NCBI GenBank assembly: GCA_964570865.1
Contig: CAZMZM010000074.1
Span: forward strand, 1-9,146
DNA length: 9,146 nt
From: WGAL01 sp964570865
Lineage (GTDB): Bacteria; Bacteroidota; Ignavibacteria; Ignavibacteriales; Melioribacteraceae
Direction of reading: 5' to 3'
Part shown: piece by piece, positions 1-7,341 of the stretch
Numbering within the stretch: position 1 is the first letter of the stretch
How the letters are laid out: every line of letters begins with the position of its first letter
Notes under the pieces: generated by a model
The model's database searches: none
Told to the model about the DNA's origin: nothing
Seen by the model: the letters and a program-made list of their open reading frames with translations, nothing else
Made by a program: the position numbers and the translations under genes

Positions 1-2268
1 GTTTTGTTCTTCAAAATTCTTAATTGTTTGAATTACGTCTTCACCTATTTTATTCCAAACCCGCATATTAGCACCGCGAATCGAAAGGAAGTCGAATTTG
101 TTCTTCGGCATTTTGCGCACAACTTCTCTCAGAAGGTCATCCTTGCAAATCATATAAGGGGGTTGATTGAATTTTTTTGAAGCGTCATTTCTAACTTTAG
201 AGAGTTTGCCGAACAGCTCCAAATCTTTTTCGTAATTTCTATTTGAATTTTCTTGTATTTCAACTTTCTGTTTGTCTGAAGGTTCAACTTCATCAATGGA
301 AATATTCCCGTTAAAAATTGAAATTTTACCTGCGTCATTGAGAAAACCAATTGCACTTTTCAGCTCTTCAACCGAGTAGTTTTTACAGCTGCCGTAGTTT
401 GGGATTTCTCTTGCTTTTATCGTTCGCGATTTTCCCGTAAGGGCATTTATCAGTAAGTCCGATTTTATCTCATCTCCGAATTCTTGAAGTGTGTTTAGAA
501 TAATTTCAGATAGATAATTATTAACCGCTTCGTTCTCTACAGTTTCCTTTTCAGGTTTACGGCAATTATCACAGATGTTGCAACTTAACTCATTTTCTTC
601 TCCGAAATAATTTAGTATAAATTTCATCCGGCATTCTTTAGTGTTAGCATAATCAACCATTTGTTCAAGCTTATTCAATTGGTTCTCAATCAATGCTTCG
701 GTCTTTACAAAATCAATATTCAGATCATCACTTCTAACTCTTGTTGTTTTTAAACGAACAGTCATAAATTCTTCCGGTTCATTAAAAGCCACAATCCCGA
801 TTACATCCAACTCTCGCAGGCTTTCTCTTACTTTGCTAAAAGTAGAATTTATGATATGAGCAATTTTATTAAGATTGATTTTTGTCTCGGATGAAAATGG
901 AGTTGAGAGGTAAATTCCCGTAATAGCCGTAAGAACTTCGGCATATTCCTTACGAGCAATCTTTTGAATATACGTTTTCATTTCAGCCGGCGCCAGCAAT
1001 GAACGAATAGTGTAATCGGAAAAAGATGGCGAGCTGGTTGCCAAGTATCCCGATTGTTTAAGAAGTGAAATTGCATTATCAACTTTTGATTTGTTCAAAT
1101 CTTTTGCGGCAAAAAATTTATAAAAACTTTTGTCGAGCGGAATTTCTCCTTCATATAGAGACCCGAGAGCTACACGACTGTAATCTGCAATGCCGTTATA
1201 AACTATCTTTACTTCTTCATATGTGGGATATGAATTTGAAATTAAATATTTATGAATTGAAGAATCGCGTTTTGAATAAAGAAGATAAATATTTGATGGT
1301 TTGCCGTCCCGTCCGGCTCGTCCGATTTCCTGATAATAATTTTCGATTGAAGCAGGGATATTGTAATGCACAATCGTACGAATATTATTTTTGTCGATTC
1401 CCATACCGAAGGCATTTGTTGCGCAAATTACCTCCAACCTCTCTGAAGCAAAATCATCTTGAATTAATTTTCTTAGTTCGGCGGAAAGTCCGGCGTGGTA
1501 GTGATTAACGGAGTAGCCGTGTAATCTTAAAAACTCAGCTGTTTCTTCCGTCTCTTTTCTTGTAGAACAGTAAACTATTGCCGGTGTTCGATTGGCTGAA
1601 AATATCCTTAGCAGCTCCTCCTTTTTCCTATTCGTTGTTAAAACTTTCAGTGAAAGATTAGGGCGGGAAAATCCTCGTACAAAAATTTTGGGAGCTGTCA
1701 GTTTTAACTGGTGAACAATGTCTTTCCTTACTTCAGGTGTTGCGGTCGCTGTGAATGCAGATATTTTATTCAAGTTAAGCGCATCTGCAAACTCACTGAT
1801 TTTTCGGTAACTGGGTCTGAAATTATGTCCCCACTCACTTATGCAATGAGCTTCATCAACAAAAAGATATTCAAATTTATATTCGCTTAGTCTTCTGCGG
1901 AATTGTGATGAGTCGGTTTTTTCCGGGGATATGTAAAGCAGTTTTATTTTATTATCGGAAATTTCGCGCAATATTTTTTCAGCTTCATAATTTGTTAATG
2001 TGCTGTTAATAAAAGCGGCTCTGCGTTTCACCGCATTCAATTTATCTACTTGGTCTTTCATTAATGAAATCATAGGTGAAATTACAATGGAAGGTTTTTC
2101 GGACATTAAAGCGGGAAGCTGATAGCAAAGGGATTTACCTCCTCCGGTCGGCAAAATTGCCACAACATTCTCATCTCGCAGAATTGATTCTACTATTTCC
2201 TGCTGTCCTTCTTTAAATTCGGTAAAACCGAATTCATTATTTAACGCATCGAATATTTTCGGATTCAT
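1..2268 (-). CDS. recQ: ATP-dependent DNA helicase RecQ, 3' end cut by the window edge
   Basis: This is a superfamily 2, 3'-to-5' DNA helicase acting in recombination and replication-fork repair. I read 756 codons from the ATG at 2266-2268 to the left edge without a stop. Helicase motifs are in order: motif 0 (F13 to Q22), Walker A PTGGGKS (40-46), DEAH (138-141) followed by the aromatic loop near W146, TATATP (173-178), and motif VI QEIGRAGRDG (313-322). After an insert of about 200 residues come the four zinc cysteines C546, C563, C566 and C569. A winged-helix RQC-like region (about 580-655) and a C-terminal HRDC domain (about 682-752) follow. Because the HRDC domain is essentially whole, only a short tail should be missing. 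E. coli RecQ is about 610 residues; the extra length here lies mainly between motif VI and the cysteines. A purine-rich GAGTTGGA (2273-2280) precedes the start. An in-frame TTG four codons upstream is a less likely start. The aromatic loop reads WGHN where WGHD is usual. Confidence 0.95.
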   Translation of the reverse strand, partial: MNPKIFDALNNEFGFTEFKEGQQEIVESILRDENVVAILPTGGGKSLCYQLPALMSEKPSIVISPMISLMKDQVDKLNAVKRRAAFINSTLTNYEAEKILREISDNKIKLLYISPEKTDSSQFRRRLSEYKFEYLFVDEAHCISEWGHNFRPSYRKISEFADALNLNKISAFTATATPEVRKDIVHQLKLTAPKIFVRGFSRPNLSLKVLTTNRKKEELLRIFSANRTPAIVYCSTRKETEETAEFLRLHGYSVNHYHAGLSAELRKLIQDDFASERLEVICATNAFGMGIDKNNIRTIVHYNIPASIENYYQEIGRAGRDGKPSNIYLLYSKRDSSIHKYLISNSYPTYEEVKIVYNGIADYSRVALGSLYEGEIPLDKSFYKFFAAKDLNKSKVDNAISLLKQSGYLATSSPSFSDYTIRSLLAPAEMKTYIQKIARKEYAEVLTAITGIYLSTPFSSETKINLNKIAHIINSTFSKVRESLRELDVIGIVAFNEPEEFMTVRLKTTRVRSDDLNIDFVKTEALIENQLNKLEQMVDYANTKECRMKFILNYFGEENELSCNICDNCRKPEKETVENEAVNNYLSEIILNTLQEFGDEIKSDLLINALTGKSRTIKAREIPNYGSCKNYSVEELKSAIGFLNDAGKISIFNGNISIDEVEPSDKQKVEIQENSNRNYEKDLELFGKLSKVRNDASKKFNQPPYMICKDDLLREVVRKMPKNKFDFLSIRGANMRVWNKIGEDVIQTIKNFEEQN

Positions 2269-2471
2269 TAATTCCAACTCGAGTATTAAATGATAAAAAC
2301 AATTGATAATTGAAAATTGATAATTAAAATTAATAAAAATTCTAATATGGGTTCTGATTTAGTTTCGGGATAATCATAATGTTTGGCTTACTGCGGTTTT
2401 TTAATCAAGAACGGAGATTTCAATGACTTGCATAGTATATTTTATTCTCTAATATCAATTGAAATTTAAAA
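2269..2471. other. intergenic gap upstream of recQ
   Basis: This stretch of about 200 bases separates the recQ start from the cold-shock gene's terminator. It should hold the recQ promoter, because that terminator would stop read-through from upstream. I find no match to the Bacteroidetes TAnnTTTG element on the minus strand and no convincing sigma70-type pair. The only distinct structure is the AT-rich direct repeat at 2301-2325. A 9-codon plus-strand reading frame starting at 2422 has a fair upstream GGAG, but it is too short to call a gene. Confidence 0.5.
2301..2325. repeat. 11-bp AT-rich direct repeat upstream of recQ
   Basis: The 11-mer aattgataatt occurs at 2301-2311 and again at 2315-2325, separated by gaa. 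Further related AT-rich bases follow to about 2340. It lies 33-57 bases upstream of the recQ start codon, so it falls in the probable leader or promoter zone. It could be a short slipped repeat or an AT-rich protein-binding site; the sequence does not decide between these. Confidence 0.6.
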
Positions 2472-2500
2472 TAAAAAAACCGGATATTCACATATCCGGC
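2472..2500 (-). terminator. intrinsic terminator of the cold-shock gene
   Basis: On the minus strand, a perfect 8-bp stem (ccggatat at 2480-2487 pairing with atatccgg at 2492-2499, 4-base loop) is followed directly by seven Ts (2473-2479 read as As on the plus strand). It begins 22 bases after the stop of the cold-shock gene, which is where a Rho-independent terminator is expected. It also isolates recQ from that transcript. Confidence 0.9.
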
Positions 2501-2521
2501 TCTCCAATTGTAAAAAAAGGA

Positions 2522-2734
2522 TTATTCTTCAACTCTTACGTTGACAGCTTGAGGTCCTTTTTTTCCTTCTCCAATTTCAAAACTGACTTTTTGACCTTCT
2601 TCCAAAGTCTTGAAATCCATTCCTTCAATAGATTTGAAGTGAACAAAATAATCGGTTCCATCTTCATTTGTGATGAATCCGTAACCTTTAGAACTGTTAA
2701 ACCATTTTACGGTTCCGTTTAATCTTTCTGACAT
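2522..2734 (-). CDS. csp: cold-shock domain protein, CspA family
   Basis: This is a 70-residue single cold-shock domain protein, the standard size for the CspA family. Such proteins are cytoplasmic, bind single-stranded nucleic acid and act as RNA chaperones. The start is MSERLNGTVKWF. RNP1 is KGYGFI (residues 16-21) and RNP2 is YFVHF (29-33). The usual GQKVSFEI and GPQAVNV segments follow, ending in VRVEE. I chose the ATG at 2732-2734 because an AGGA (2743-2746) sits 8 bases upstream and the family begins at this residue; an in-frame ATG at 2785 would add 17 residues unlike any Csp. The gene is monocistronic, with its own terminator just downstream. It is divergent from lpd. It may have a long leader, as many csp genes do, but no promoter is clear. 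Which paralogue (A, B, C and so on) it corresponds to cannot be told. Confidence 0.97.
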   Translation of the reverse strand: MSERLNGTVKWFNSSKGYGFITNEDGTDYFVHFKSIEGMDFKTLEEGQKVSFEIGEGKKGPQAVNVRVEE

Positions 2735-2864
2735 GATTAATGTCCTGTAACTAGTTATAAATAAATTAATTAAATTGTGCAACAAATCTAAAAAACGTGG
2801 GATGAAAAGAAGGGGGAAAAGCCGGAGTTAATTCCATCTTACTACTTAGAAACGTGTTGCTAAA

Positions 2865-2884
2865 TGATGTGCCGAAGCGCATCA
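2865..2884. promoter_or_regulatory. small stable hairpin in the csp/lpd spacer
   Basis: On the plus strand, 2865-2872 pairs with 2877-2884 (8 bp including one T-G wobble) around a CGAA loop. On the minus strand the same bases form a stem with one C-A mismatch capped by C(TTCG)G, the exceptionally stable UUCG tetraloop in RNA. It lies about 130 bases upstream of the csp start, so it could be part of a structured csp leader. There is no T-tract, so it is not a terminator. Its function is inferred, not shown. Confidence 0.4.
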
Positions 2885-2895
2885 ACAAAGAACAT

Positions 2896-2912
2896 ACATA
2901 TATTATATATGT
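2896..2912. repeat. AT-rich inverted repeat in the csp/lpd spacer
   Basis: The arms acatatat (2896-2903) and atatatgt (2905-2912) are perfect inverted repeats around a single T. The form fits a regulator-binding site or simply a melting-prone promoter region. It also contains TATAAT on the minus strand (2902-2907), but no -35 partner is evident. Alternating AT sequence gives such palindromes easily by chance. Confidence 0.35.
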
Positions 2913-3154
2913 TATTGTAAATATAATAAAATAATTACGGAATATTCAAATTTAATTTTTAATTAATTTTTATTGATTATTGTTTATAGGGGGTAGAGAA
3001 TTACTAAGTAAAAAATAGGCTGAATTTATTATCGTTGCATAAATGTATGAAAATATTATTAATTTTAGGATGAATATTTTGAATGATAAAATCATACATT
3101 AGGTTTCTTTTTAATGGTTTCTTAATTATATTAAGTCTTAATAATATTTTTTTT

Positions 3155-3159
3155 AGGAG
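3155..3159 (+). promoter_or_regulatory. ribosome binding site that sets a TTG start for lpd
   Basis: A perfect AGGAG lies 7 bases upstream of the TTG at 3167-3169. From that TTG the protein begins MKKFDLAILGGGPGG, the normal Lpd N-terminus. The only upstream in-frame ATG (3083) lacks a comparable site and would add a 28-residue hydrophobic extension not expected on a cytosolic flavoenzyme. Confidence 0.85.
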
Positions 3160-3166
3160 TATTGAT

Positions 3167-4567
3167 TTGAAAAAATTTGATTTAGCAATTTTAGGCGGCG
3201 GACCCGGCGGATACGTTGCGGCAATCAGGGCGTCACAGTTAGGTTTTAACACAGTAATTATAGATAAAAACGACCTTGGAGGAGTATGTCTTAACTGGGG
3301 ATGTATTCCGACAAAAGCATTGCTGAAAAGCGCCGAATATTACGATATTGTAAATAAACGTTCCGGTGAGTTCGGTTTTTCAGTTGAAGGACTTTCATTT
3401 GATTTTAAAAAGATAATCAAGCGTAGTCGGGATGTTTCAAAACGTGTTACCAAAGGTGTGGAATATTTAATGAGAAAAAATAATGTTACACGTTTGAAAG
3501 GATGGGGGACTTTTTTAGATAAAAACAGATTGTCGATATCCGATGAAAATGGTAATGAAATTGAAAAAATTTCTTTTGATAAAGTTATTATTGCCACAGG
3601 TGCAAGGACTAAGATTTTACCGAACATTCCTGTTGACAGAGATAAAATAATTACAAGCAAAGAAGCCATGTCTCTTACTGAAAAGCCCGACGAACTTATT
3701 ATTATTGGAGCAGGAGCAATTGGAGTTGAGTTTGCATACTTTTATAATGTACTTGGTACTAAAGTTACGATTATCGAAATGCTTGATTCCTTAGTTCCCG
3801 TGGAAGATAGAGAAATATCAGAAACACTTAAAAGGGCTTTTAAAAAACGCGGAATAAAAATTCACTTGTCCACTATGGTAAAAAAAGCAGAAGTAAAAGG
3901 GGAAAAGGTTGAAGTAACTATCATTAAAGAGGGAAAAGAAGAAGTATTAACAGCGGATAAAGTTTTAAGTGCAATTGGCGTTACCGGAAATATTGAAAAC
4001 TTCGGGTTGGAAAAAATAGGAATTAAAACAGATAGGAACTCCATCGTTGTCGATAAATCGACATACGAAACAAACGTAAAAGGGGTTTACGCAGTTGGTG
4101 ATGTTATCGGTCCGCCGTGGCTTGCACATGTCGCTTCACACGAAGCAATTCATTGTGTTGAAAACTTGAAAGGAATTGTAAATTCTCCGATTGACTACAA
4201 CTCGATTCCCGGCTGCACATATGCAATCCCGCAAATTGCCAGTATCGGACTTACCGAAGAAAAAGCCAAAGAAGCCGGTTACGAGCTTAAAATAGGGAAG
4301 TTCCCATTTTCGGCAAGCGGAAAAGCAACGGCAATAGGGGAACGGGAAGGTTTTGTTAAATTGATTTATGATGCAAAATATGGCGAGCTTTTAGGTGCAC
4401 ACATTATCGGAGCGGAAGCTACTGAATTAATTGCGGAAATTGGAGTTGCCAAACATCTCGAAGGAACTTTTGAAAGTTTGCTGAAAACCGTTCATGCTCA
4501 TCCGACTTTGTCAGAATCTATAATGGAAGCCGCAGGAGATGCATACGGAGAAGCAATTCATATTTAA
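3167..4567 (+). CDS. lpdA: dihydrolipoyl dehydrogenase (E3)
   Basis: This FAD-dependent disulfide oxidoreductase reoxidises dihydrolipoyl groups on E2 and passes the electrons to NAD+. With the TTG start it is 466 residues, the usual Lpd length. The FAD-binding GGGPGG is at residues 10-15 and the redox disulfide GGVCLNWGCIPTK at 38-50 (C41 and C46). ATGA lies at 143-146, the NAD-binding GAGAIG at 181-186, and a second FAD contact, AVGDVIGPPWLAH, in the third quarter. The dimer-interface active site HAHPTLSE is at 443-450. All catalytic residues are present. It is the first gene of the operon and its 3' end overlaps lipB by 29 bases. It could serve other 2-oxoacid dehydrogenases or the glycine cleavage system as well, since E3 is often shared. 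Confidence 0.97.
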   Translation: MKKFDLAILGGGPGGYVAAIRASQLGFNTVIIDKNDLGGVCLNWGCIPTKALLKSAEYYDIVNKRSGEFGFSVEGLSFDFKKIIKRSRDVSKRVTKGVEYLMRKNNVTRLKGWGTFLDKNRLSISDENGNEIEKISFDKVIIATGARTKILPNIPVDRDKIITSKEAMSLTEKPDELIIIGAGAIGVEFAYFYNVLGTKVTIIEMLDSLVPVEDREISETLKRAFKKRGIKIHLSTMVKKAEVKGEKVEVTIIKEGKEEVLTADKVLSAIGVTGNIENFGLEKIGIKTDRNSIVVDKSTYETNVKGVYAVGDVIGPPWLAHVASHEAIHCVENLKGIVNSPIDYNSIPGCTYAIPQIASIGLTEEKAKEAGYELKIGKFPFSASGKATAIGEREGFVKLIYDAKYGELLGAHIIGAEATELIAEIGVAKHLEGTFESLLKTVHAHPTLSESIMEAAGDAYGEAIHI

Positions 4568-5264
4568 CAAAGATTTTACATATTGTAATTTGGGAATGAT
4601 TGATTATCAATCTGCGTGGGACTTACAGCACCGTTTATACGATTTAAGGTTGAAAAATCAGATTAAAGACACGCTGCTATTATTAGAACATCCAAACACC
4701 TACACTTTAGGAAAAGCGGCTAACAAGGAAAATTTAGTAGCAACCGACGAATTCCTTTTGCAAAATGAGTTTTCCATTTACAATATCGATAGAGGCGGTG
4801 ATGTTACTTATCACGGTCCCGGTCAGATAGTGGGATACATAATTATGGATCTTAGCGAGTGGGAAAAGGACTCTCACAAATATTTGCGTACAATCGAAGA
4901 CATGGTAATTAATGTTTGCGGCGATTATGGAATTGATGCGGGGAGAGTCCCGAAATATACGGGTGTATGGGTTAACGATGGGAAAATTTGTGCAATCGGT
5001 GTTAAGATTTCACGTTGGATTTCAATGCATGGTTTTGCACTGAATGTAAACACAAATCTTGATTTATTCGGAGGGATTATTCCGTGCGGAATTGCAGACA
5101 AGAAAGTAACTTCAATCGAAAAAGAGATTGACAGAAATATTGATTTGGAAAGAGTAAAAAGGAAAATAGTAAAACATTTCAGTTCGGAGTTCGGGTATAA
5201 TAAATTCGATGAAGTTGAAAAATCCCGAATATTTGAATTATTAGAAACGGAAAGGAAACAATAA
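4539..5264 (+). CDS. lipB: lipoyl(octanoyl) transferase LipB
   Basis: LipB moves the octanoyl group from octanoyl-ACP to the target lysine of lipoyl domains; LipA then inserts sulfur. The 241-residue protein shows the conserved R85-GGDVTYHGPGQ-96 block, the catalytic lysine in AIGVKIS (K156) and the catalytic cysteine in PCGI (C183), in the expected order. The N-terminal pattern NLGMIDYQSAWDLQ (17-30) fits the family, so translation must begin before the internal ATG at residue 20. The ATG at 4539 is the only upstream ATG, and it lies inside the end of lpd. An AGGAG abuts it with no spacer, so ribosomes probably arrive by coupling from lpd, perhaps helped by the GGAAG at 4524-4528. The stop codon is directly followed by the E1 start. 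Its natural substrate, the E2 lipoyl domains, is encoded two genes downstream. Confidence 0.96.
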   Translation: MHTEKQFIFNKDFTYCNLGMIDYQSAWDLQHRLYDLRLKNQIKDTLLLLEHPNTYTLGKAANKENLVATDEFLLQNEFSIYNIDRGGDVTYHGPGQIVGYIIMDLSEWEKDSHKYLRTIEDMVINVCGDYGIDAGRVPKYTGVWVNDGKICAIGVKISRWISMHGFALNVNTNLDLFGGIIPCGIADKKVTSIEKEIDRNIDLERVKRKIVKHFSSEFGYNKFDEVEKSRIFELLETERKQ

Positions 5265-7286
5265 ATGTCAAAAAAAATCAAAAGAACAAAAGATGAATTA
5301 ATAGATGCACTTAAGATAATGATGCTTTCCCGAGCAATTGACGAAAAAGTAAGCATACTAATCAGACAAGGAAAGGCTTCGTTTTTAATTGCCGGAGCCG
5401 GTCATGAAGCGGCGCAGGTTGCAGTAGGGAAACGGTTGAAAGCCAAGTATGATTGGGTTTACCCGTATTACAGAGATCAAGCGGTTTTGTTGAGTTTAGG
5501 AATTACGCCTGAAGATATTATGCTTGAAATGCTCGGTAAAGCCGATGATCCCGCAAACGGCGGAAGACAGATGGGAAATCATTGGGGGCATAAGGATTTT
5601 AATATTCCTTCGCAATCATCTCCGACGGGAACGCAGTTTTTACAAGCTGTCGGTACTGCCTTGGGATACCGCAAGATAGGGGAAAATAGAATTGTTTATG
5701 TGAGCTCCGGTGACGGCACAACAAGTCAGGGTGAATTCCATGAAGCAATAAACTGGGCTTCACGCGAAAAGTTGCCGGTTATTTTTATGATTGAGAATAA
5801 CGGTTGGGCAATTTCTGTCCCGGTCGAAGATCAATCTGCAGGAAAAAACGCCTCAATTACAGAGATGATGAAAGGTTACGAAAACTTACTCCGTATTTCT
5901 ACAGACGGAACCGACTACGAAAACATGTTAGAGGTTGCCGATAAAGCTTATAAATATGCCGAGTCGGGGAAGGGACCTGTTTTAATTGAGGCAAAAGTTG
6001 TTCGGTTGTTCTCTCATTCATCATCCGACGACCAAGCCAAGTATCGTCCAAAAGAATCTCTCGAAGCGGATTTGAAAAAAGATCCGATAGAATTATTGAA
6101 GAAAAAATTGGTTAACGAAAAAATTATTTCAAATGAAGAATTTGAAAATCTCAAGCATGAGATAAAACTTAGGGTTGATGATGTGGCTGACTGGGCGCTT
6201 TCTCAGCCTGATCCGGTTGCGGAAACCGCTGTCAGGTATGTGTATGATGAATCGGGACTAAAAGATACTTTTGAATATGAAAAGTCTGTTCCATCCGGAA
6301 ATAAAACGGTAATGGTTGATGCAATAAACCACGCCCTGCACGAGGAGATGGAACGCAATGAAAAGATTTTTGTTTTCGGCGAAGATATTGCCGATGGAAA
6401 AGGAGGAGTTTTTACAACTACAAAAGGACTCTCCACAAAATTTGGAAACGACCGCGTATTTAATTCTCCCCTGGCCGAAGCCAGCATCGAAGGAGTTGCA
6501 ACCGGAATGGCATTAGCCGGATTAAAACCGTGTGTGGAAATTCAATTTGGAGATTATATTTGGCCTGCTTTTATGCAGTTACGTAACGAACAAGCAACTT
6601 ACCGTTACCGTTCGAACAATGCTTGGTCTGCGCCTGTAGTAACCAGAGTTCCGGTAGGTGGTTTTATTGGCGGCGGGCTTTATCACAGCCAAACAATTGA
6701 AGGCTTTTTTGCCCATCTTCCCGGAATTTATATAGCTTACCCTTCTAACGCAGCCGATGCAAAAGGTTTGCTCAAGACAGCACTCAGATTGAACGATCCG
6801 GTATTGTACTTGGAGCATAAAGCGTTGTATCGTCAAACGTATGCCGCATCTGCTGAGCCGGATGCCGACTATCTGCTCCCGTTCGGAAAAGCTAATATTG
6901 TTAGGGAAGGAACCGACTTAACCGTTGTAACCTGGGGAGCAATGGTTCATGAAACTAATTTTGCAGCTAAAAAACTTGAGAAGGAAGGTTTGTCAATTGA
7001 AATAATTGATATCAGAACCATTAACCCTTTGGATGAAGAAACTATTTACAACTCGATAAAGAAAACCGGAAAAGTTTCCGTTGTTCATGAAGATACTTTA
7101 ACTGCAGGATTCGGAGCTGAAATAGCTGCCGGAATTGTCTCTAACGCTTTTGAACTTTTGGACGGGCCGGTTCAACGAATTGCCGCTCATGATGCCTTTA
7201 TACCGTATCATCCTAATTTGGAAAGATATATTTTGCCAACTCGCGATAGAATTTATGATGAATTAAAAGAGCTTTTGGCATATTGA
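5265..7286 (+). CDS. 2-oxoacid dehydrogenase E1, fused alpha and beta subunits (branched-chain type)
   Basis: This thiamine-diphosphate enzyme decarboxylates a 2-oxoacid and acylates the lipoyl arm of E2. The 673 residues join a complete alpha part (about 1-330) and a complete beta part (about 345-673) that are separate genes in many bacteria. In alpha, the TPP and magnesium motif runs from GDG (149-151) to NN (178-179). GRQMGNHWG (100-108) and SSPTGTQ (118-124) resemble branched-chain E1 alpha, as does HSSSDD (251-256) followed by Y260 and R261, which matches its active-site loop with the conserved His and Ser. In beta, SPLAEA carries the cofactor-activating Glu (E405), and YHSQ carries the conserved His (H474). 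The family therefore looks like 2-oxoisovalerate dehydrogenase rather than pyruvate dehydrogenase, but substrate range cannot be read from sequence with certainty. ATG follows the lipB stop immediately, with an AGGA inside the lipB end. Confidence 0.95.
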   Translation: MSKKIKRTKDELIDALKIMMLSRAIDEKVSILIRQGKASFLIAGAGHEAAQVAVGKRLKAKYDWVYPYYRDQAVLLSLGITPEDIMLEMLGKADDPANGGRQMGNHWGHKDFNIPSQSSPTGTQFLQAVGTALGYRKIGENRIVYVSSGDGTTSQGEFHEAINWASREKLPVIFMIENNGWAISVPVEDQSAGKNASITEMMKGYENLLRISTDGTDYENMLEVADKAYKYAESGKGPVLIEAKVVRLFSHSSSDDQAKYRPKESLEADLKKDPIELLKKKLVNEKIISNEEFENLKHEIKLRVDDVADWALSQPDPVAETAVRYVYDESGLKDTFEYEKSVPSGNKTVMVDAINHALHEEMERNEKIFVFGEDIADGKGGVFTTTKGLSTKFGNDRVFNSPLAEASIEGVATGMALAGLKPCVEIQFGDYIWPAFMQLRNEQATYRYRSNNAWSAPVVTRVPVGGFIGGGLYHSQTIEGFFAHLPGIYIAYPSNAADAKGLLKTALRLNDPVLYLEHKALYRQTYAASAEPDADYLLPFGKANIVREGTDLTVVTWGAMVHETNFAAKKLEKEGLSIEIIDIRTINPLDEETIYNSIKKTGKVSVVHEDTLTAGFGAEIAAGIVSNAFELLDGPVQRIAAHDAFIPYHPNLERYILPTRDRIYDELKELLAY

Positions 7287-7341
7287 TATATTACAATTAA
7301 TTTAATTCGGTTAATAATAGATTTTTGAAAAAGAGGAATAA

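Larger units (their letters stand above)
2735..3166. other. divergent intergenic region between csp and lpd
   Basis: These 432 bases contain no gene I can support. They must carry the csp promoter and leader (minus) and the operon promoter (plus). The csp-proximal half (2791-2884) is more GC-rich and includes an 18-base all-purine run (2804-2821, a pyrimidine run on the csp strand) and a compact hairpin at 2865-2884. The middle (2885-2990) is very AT-rich and includes an inverted repeat at 2896-2912. The lpd-proximal part is AT-rich without clear structure. Two minus-strand matches to TAnnTTTG (2783-2790 and 2947-2954) lack an upstream TTG at the right distance, so I do not call them promoters. 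Confidence 0.6.

Noticed and set aside
1065..1508. 147-codon plus-strand open frame
   Set aside because: It lies antisense inside recQ, has no family resemblance, and the minus-strand frame carries motif VI and other helicase features.
2422..2451. 9-codon reading frame with an upstream GGAG
   Set aside because: It is too short to support as a gene and has no downstream gene on the same strand for which it could be a leader peptide.
2459..2722. 87-codon plus-strand open frame over csp
   Set aside because: It is antisense to the clear cold-shock gene and crosses its terminator hairpin, so it is a shadow frame.
2783..2954. Two TAnnTTTG matches on the minus strand (2783-2790 and 2947-2954) as csp promoters
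   Set aside because: Neither has a TTG element about 19-21 bases upstream, and such 8-mers are common in AT-rich DNA.
3035..3060. TTGCAT with downstream AT-rich hexamers as a sigma70-type operon promoter
   Set aside because: Spacing and the -10 match are poor, and many equal candidates exist in the AT-rich spacer.
3083..3166. 28-residue hydrophobic N-terminal extension of lpd
   Set aside because: The extension has no ribosome binding site, does not belong to the Lpd family, and is replaced by a well-placed AGGAG and TTG start.
7287..7341. Possible internal promoter between E1 and E2
   Set aside because: The 55 bases are AT-rich, but no complete promoter element or terminator is visible; only the E2 ribosome binding site is clear.
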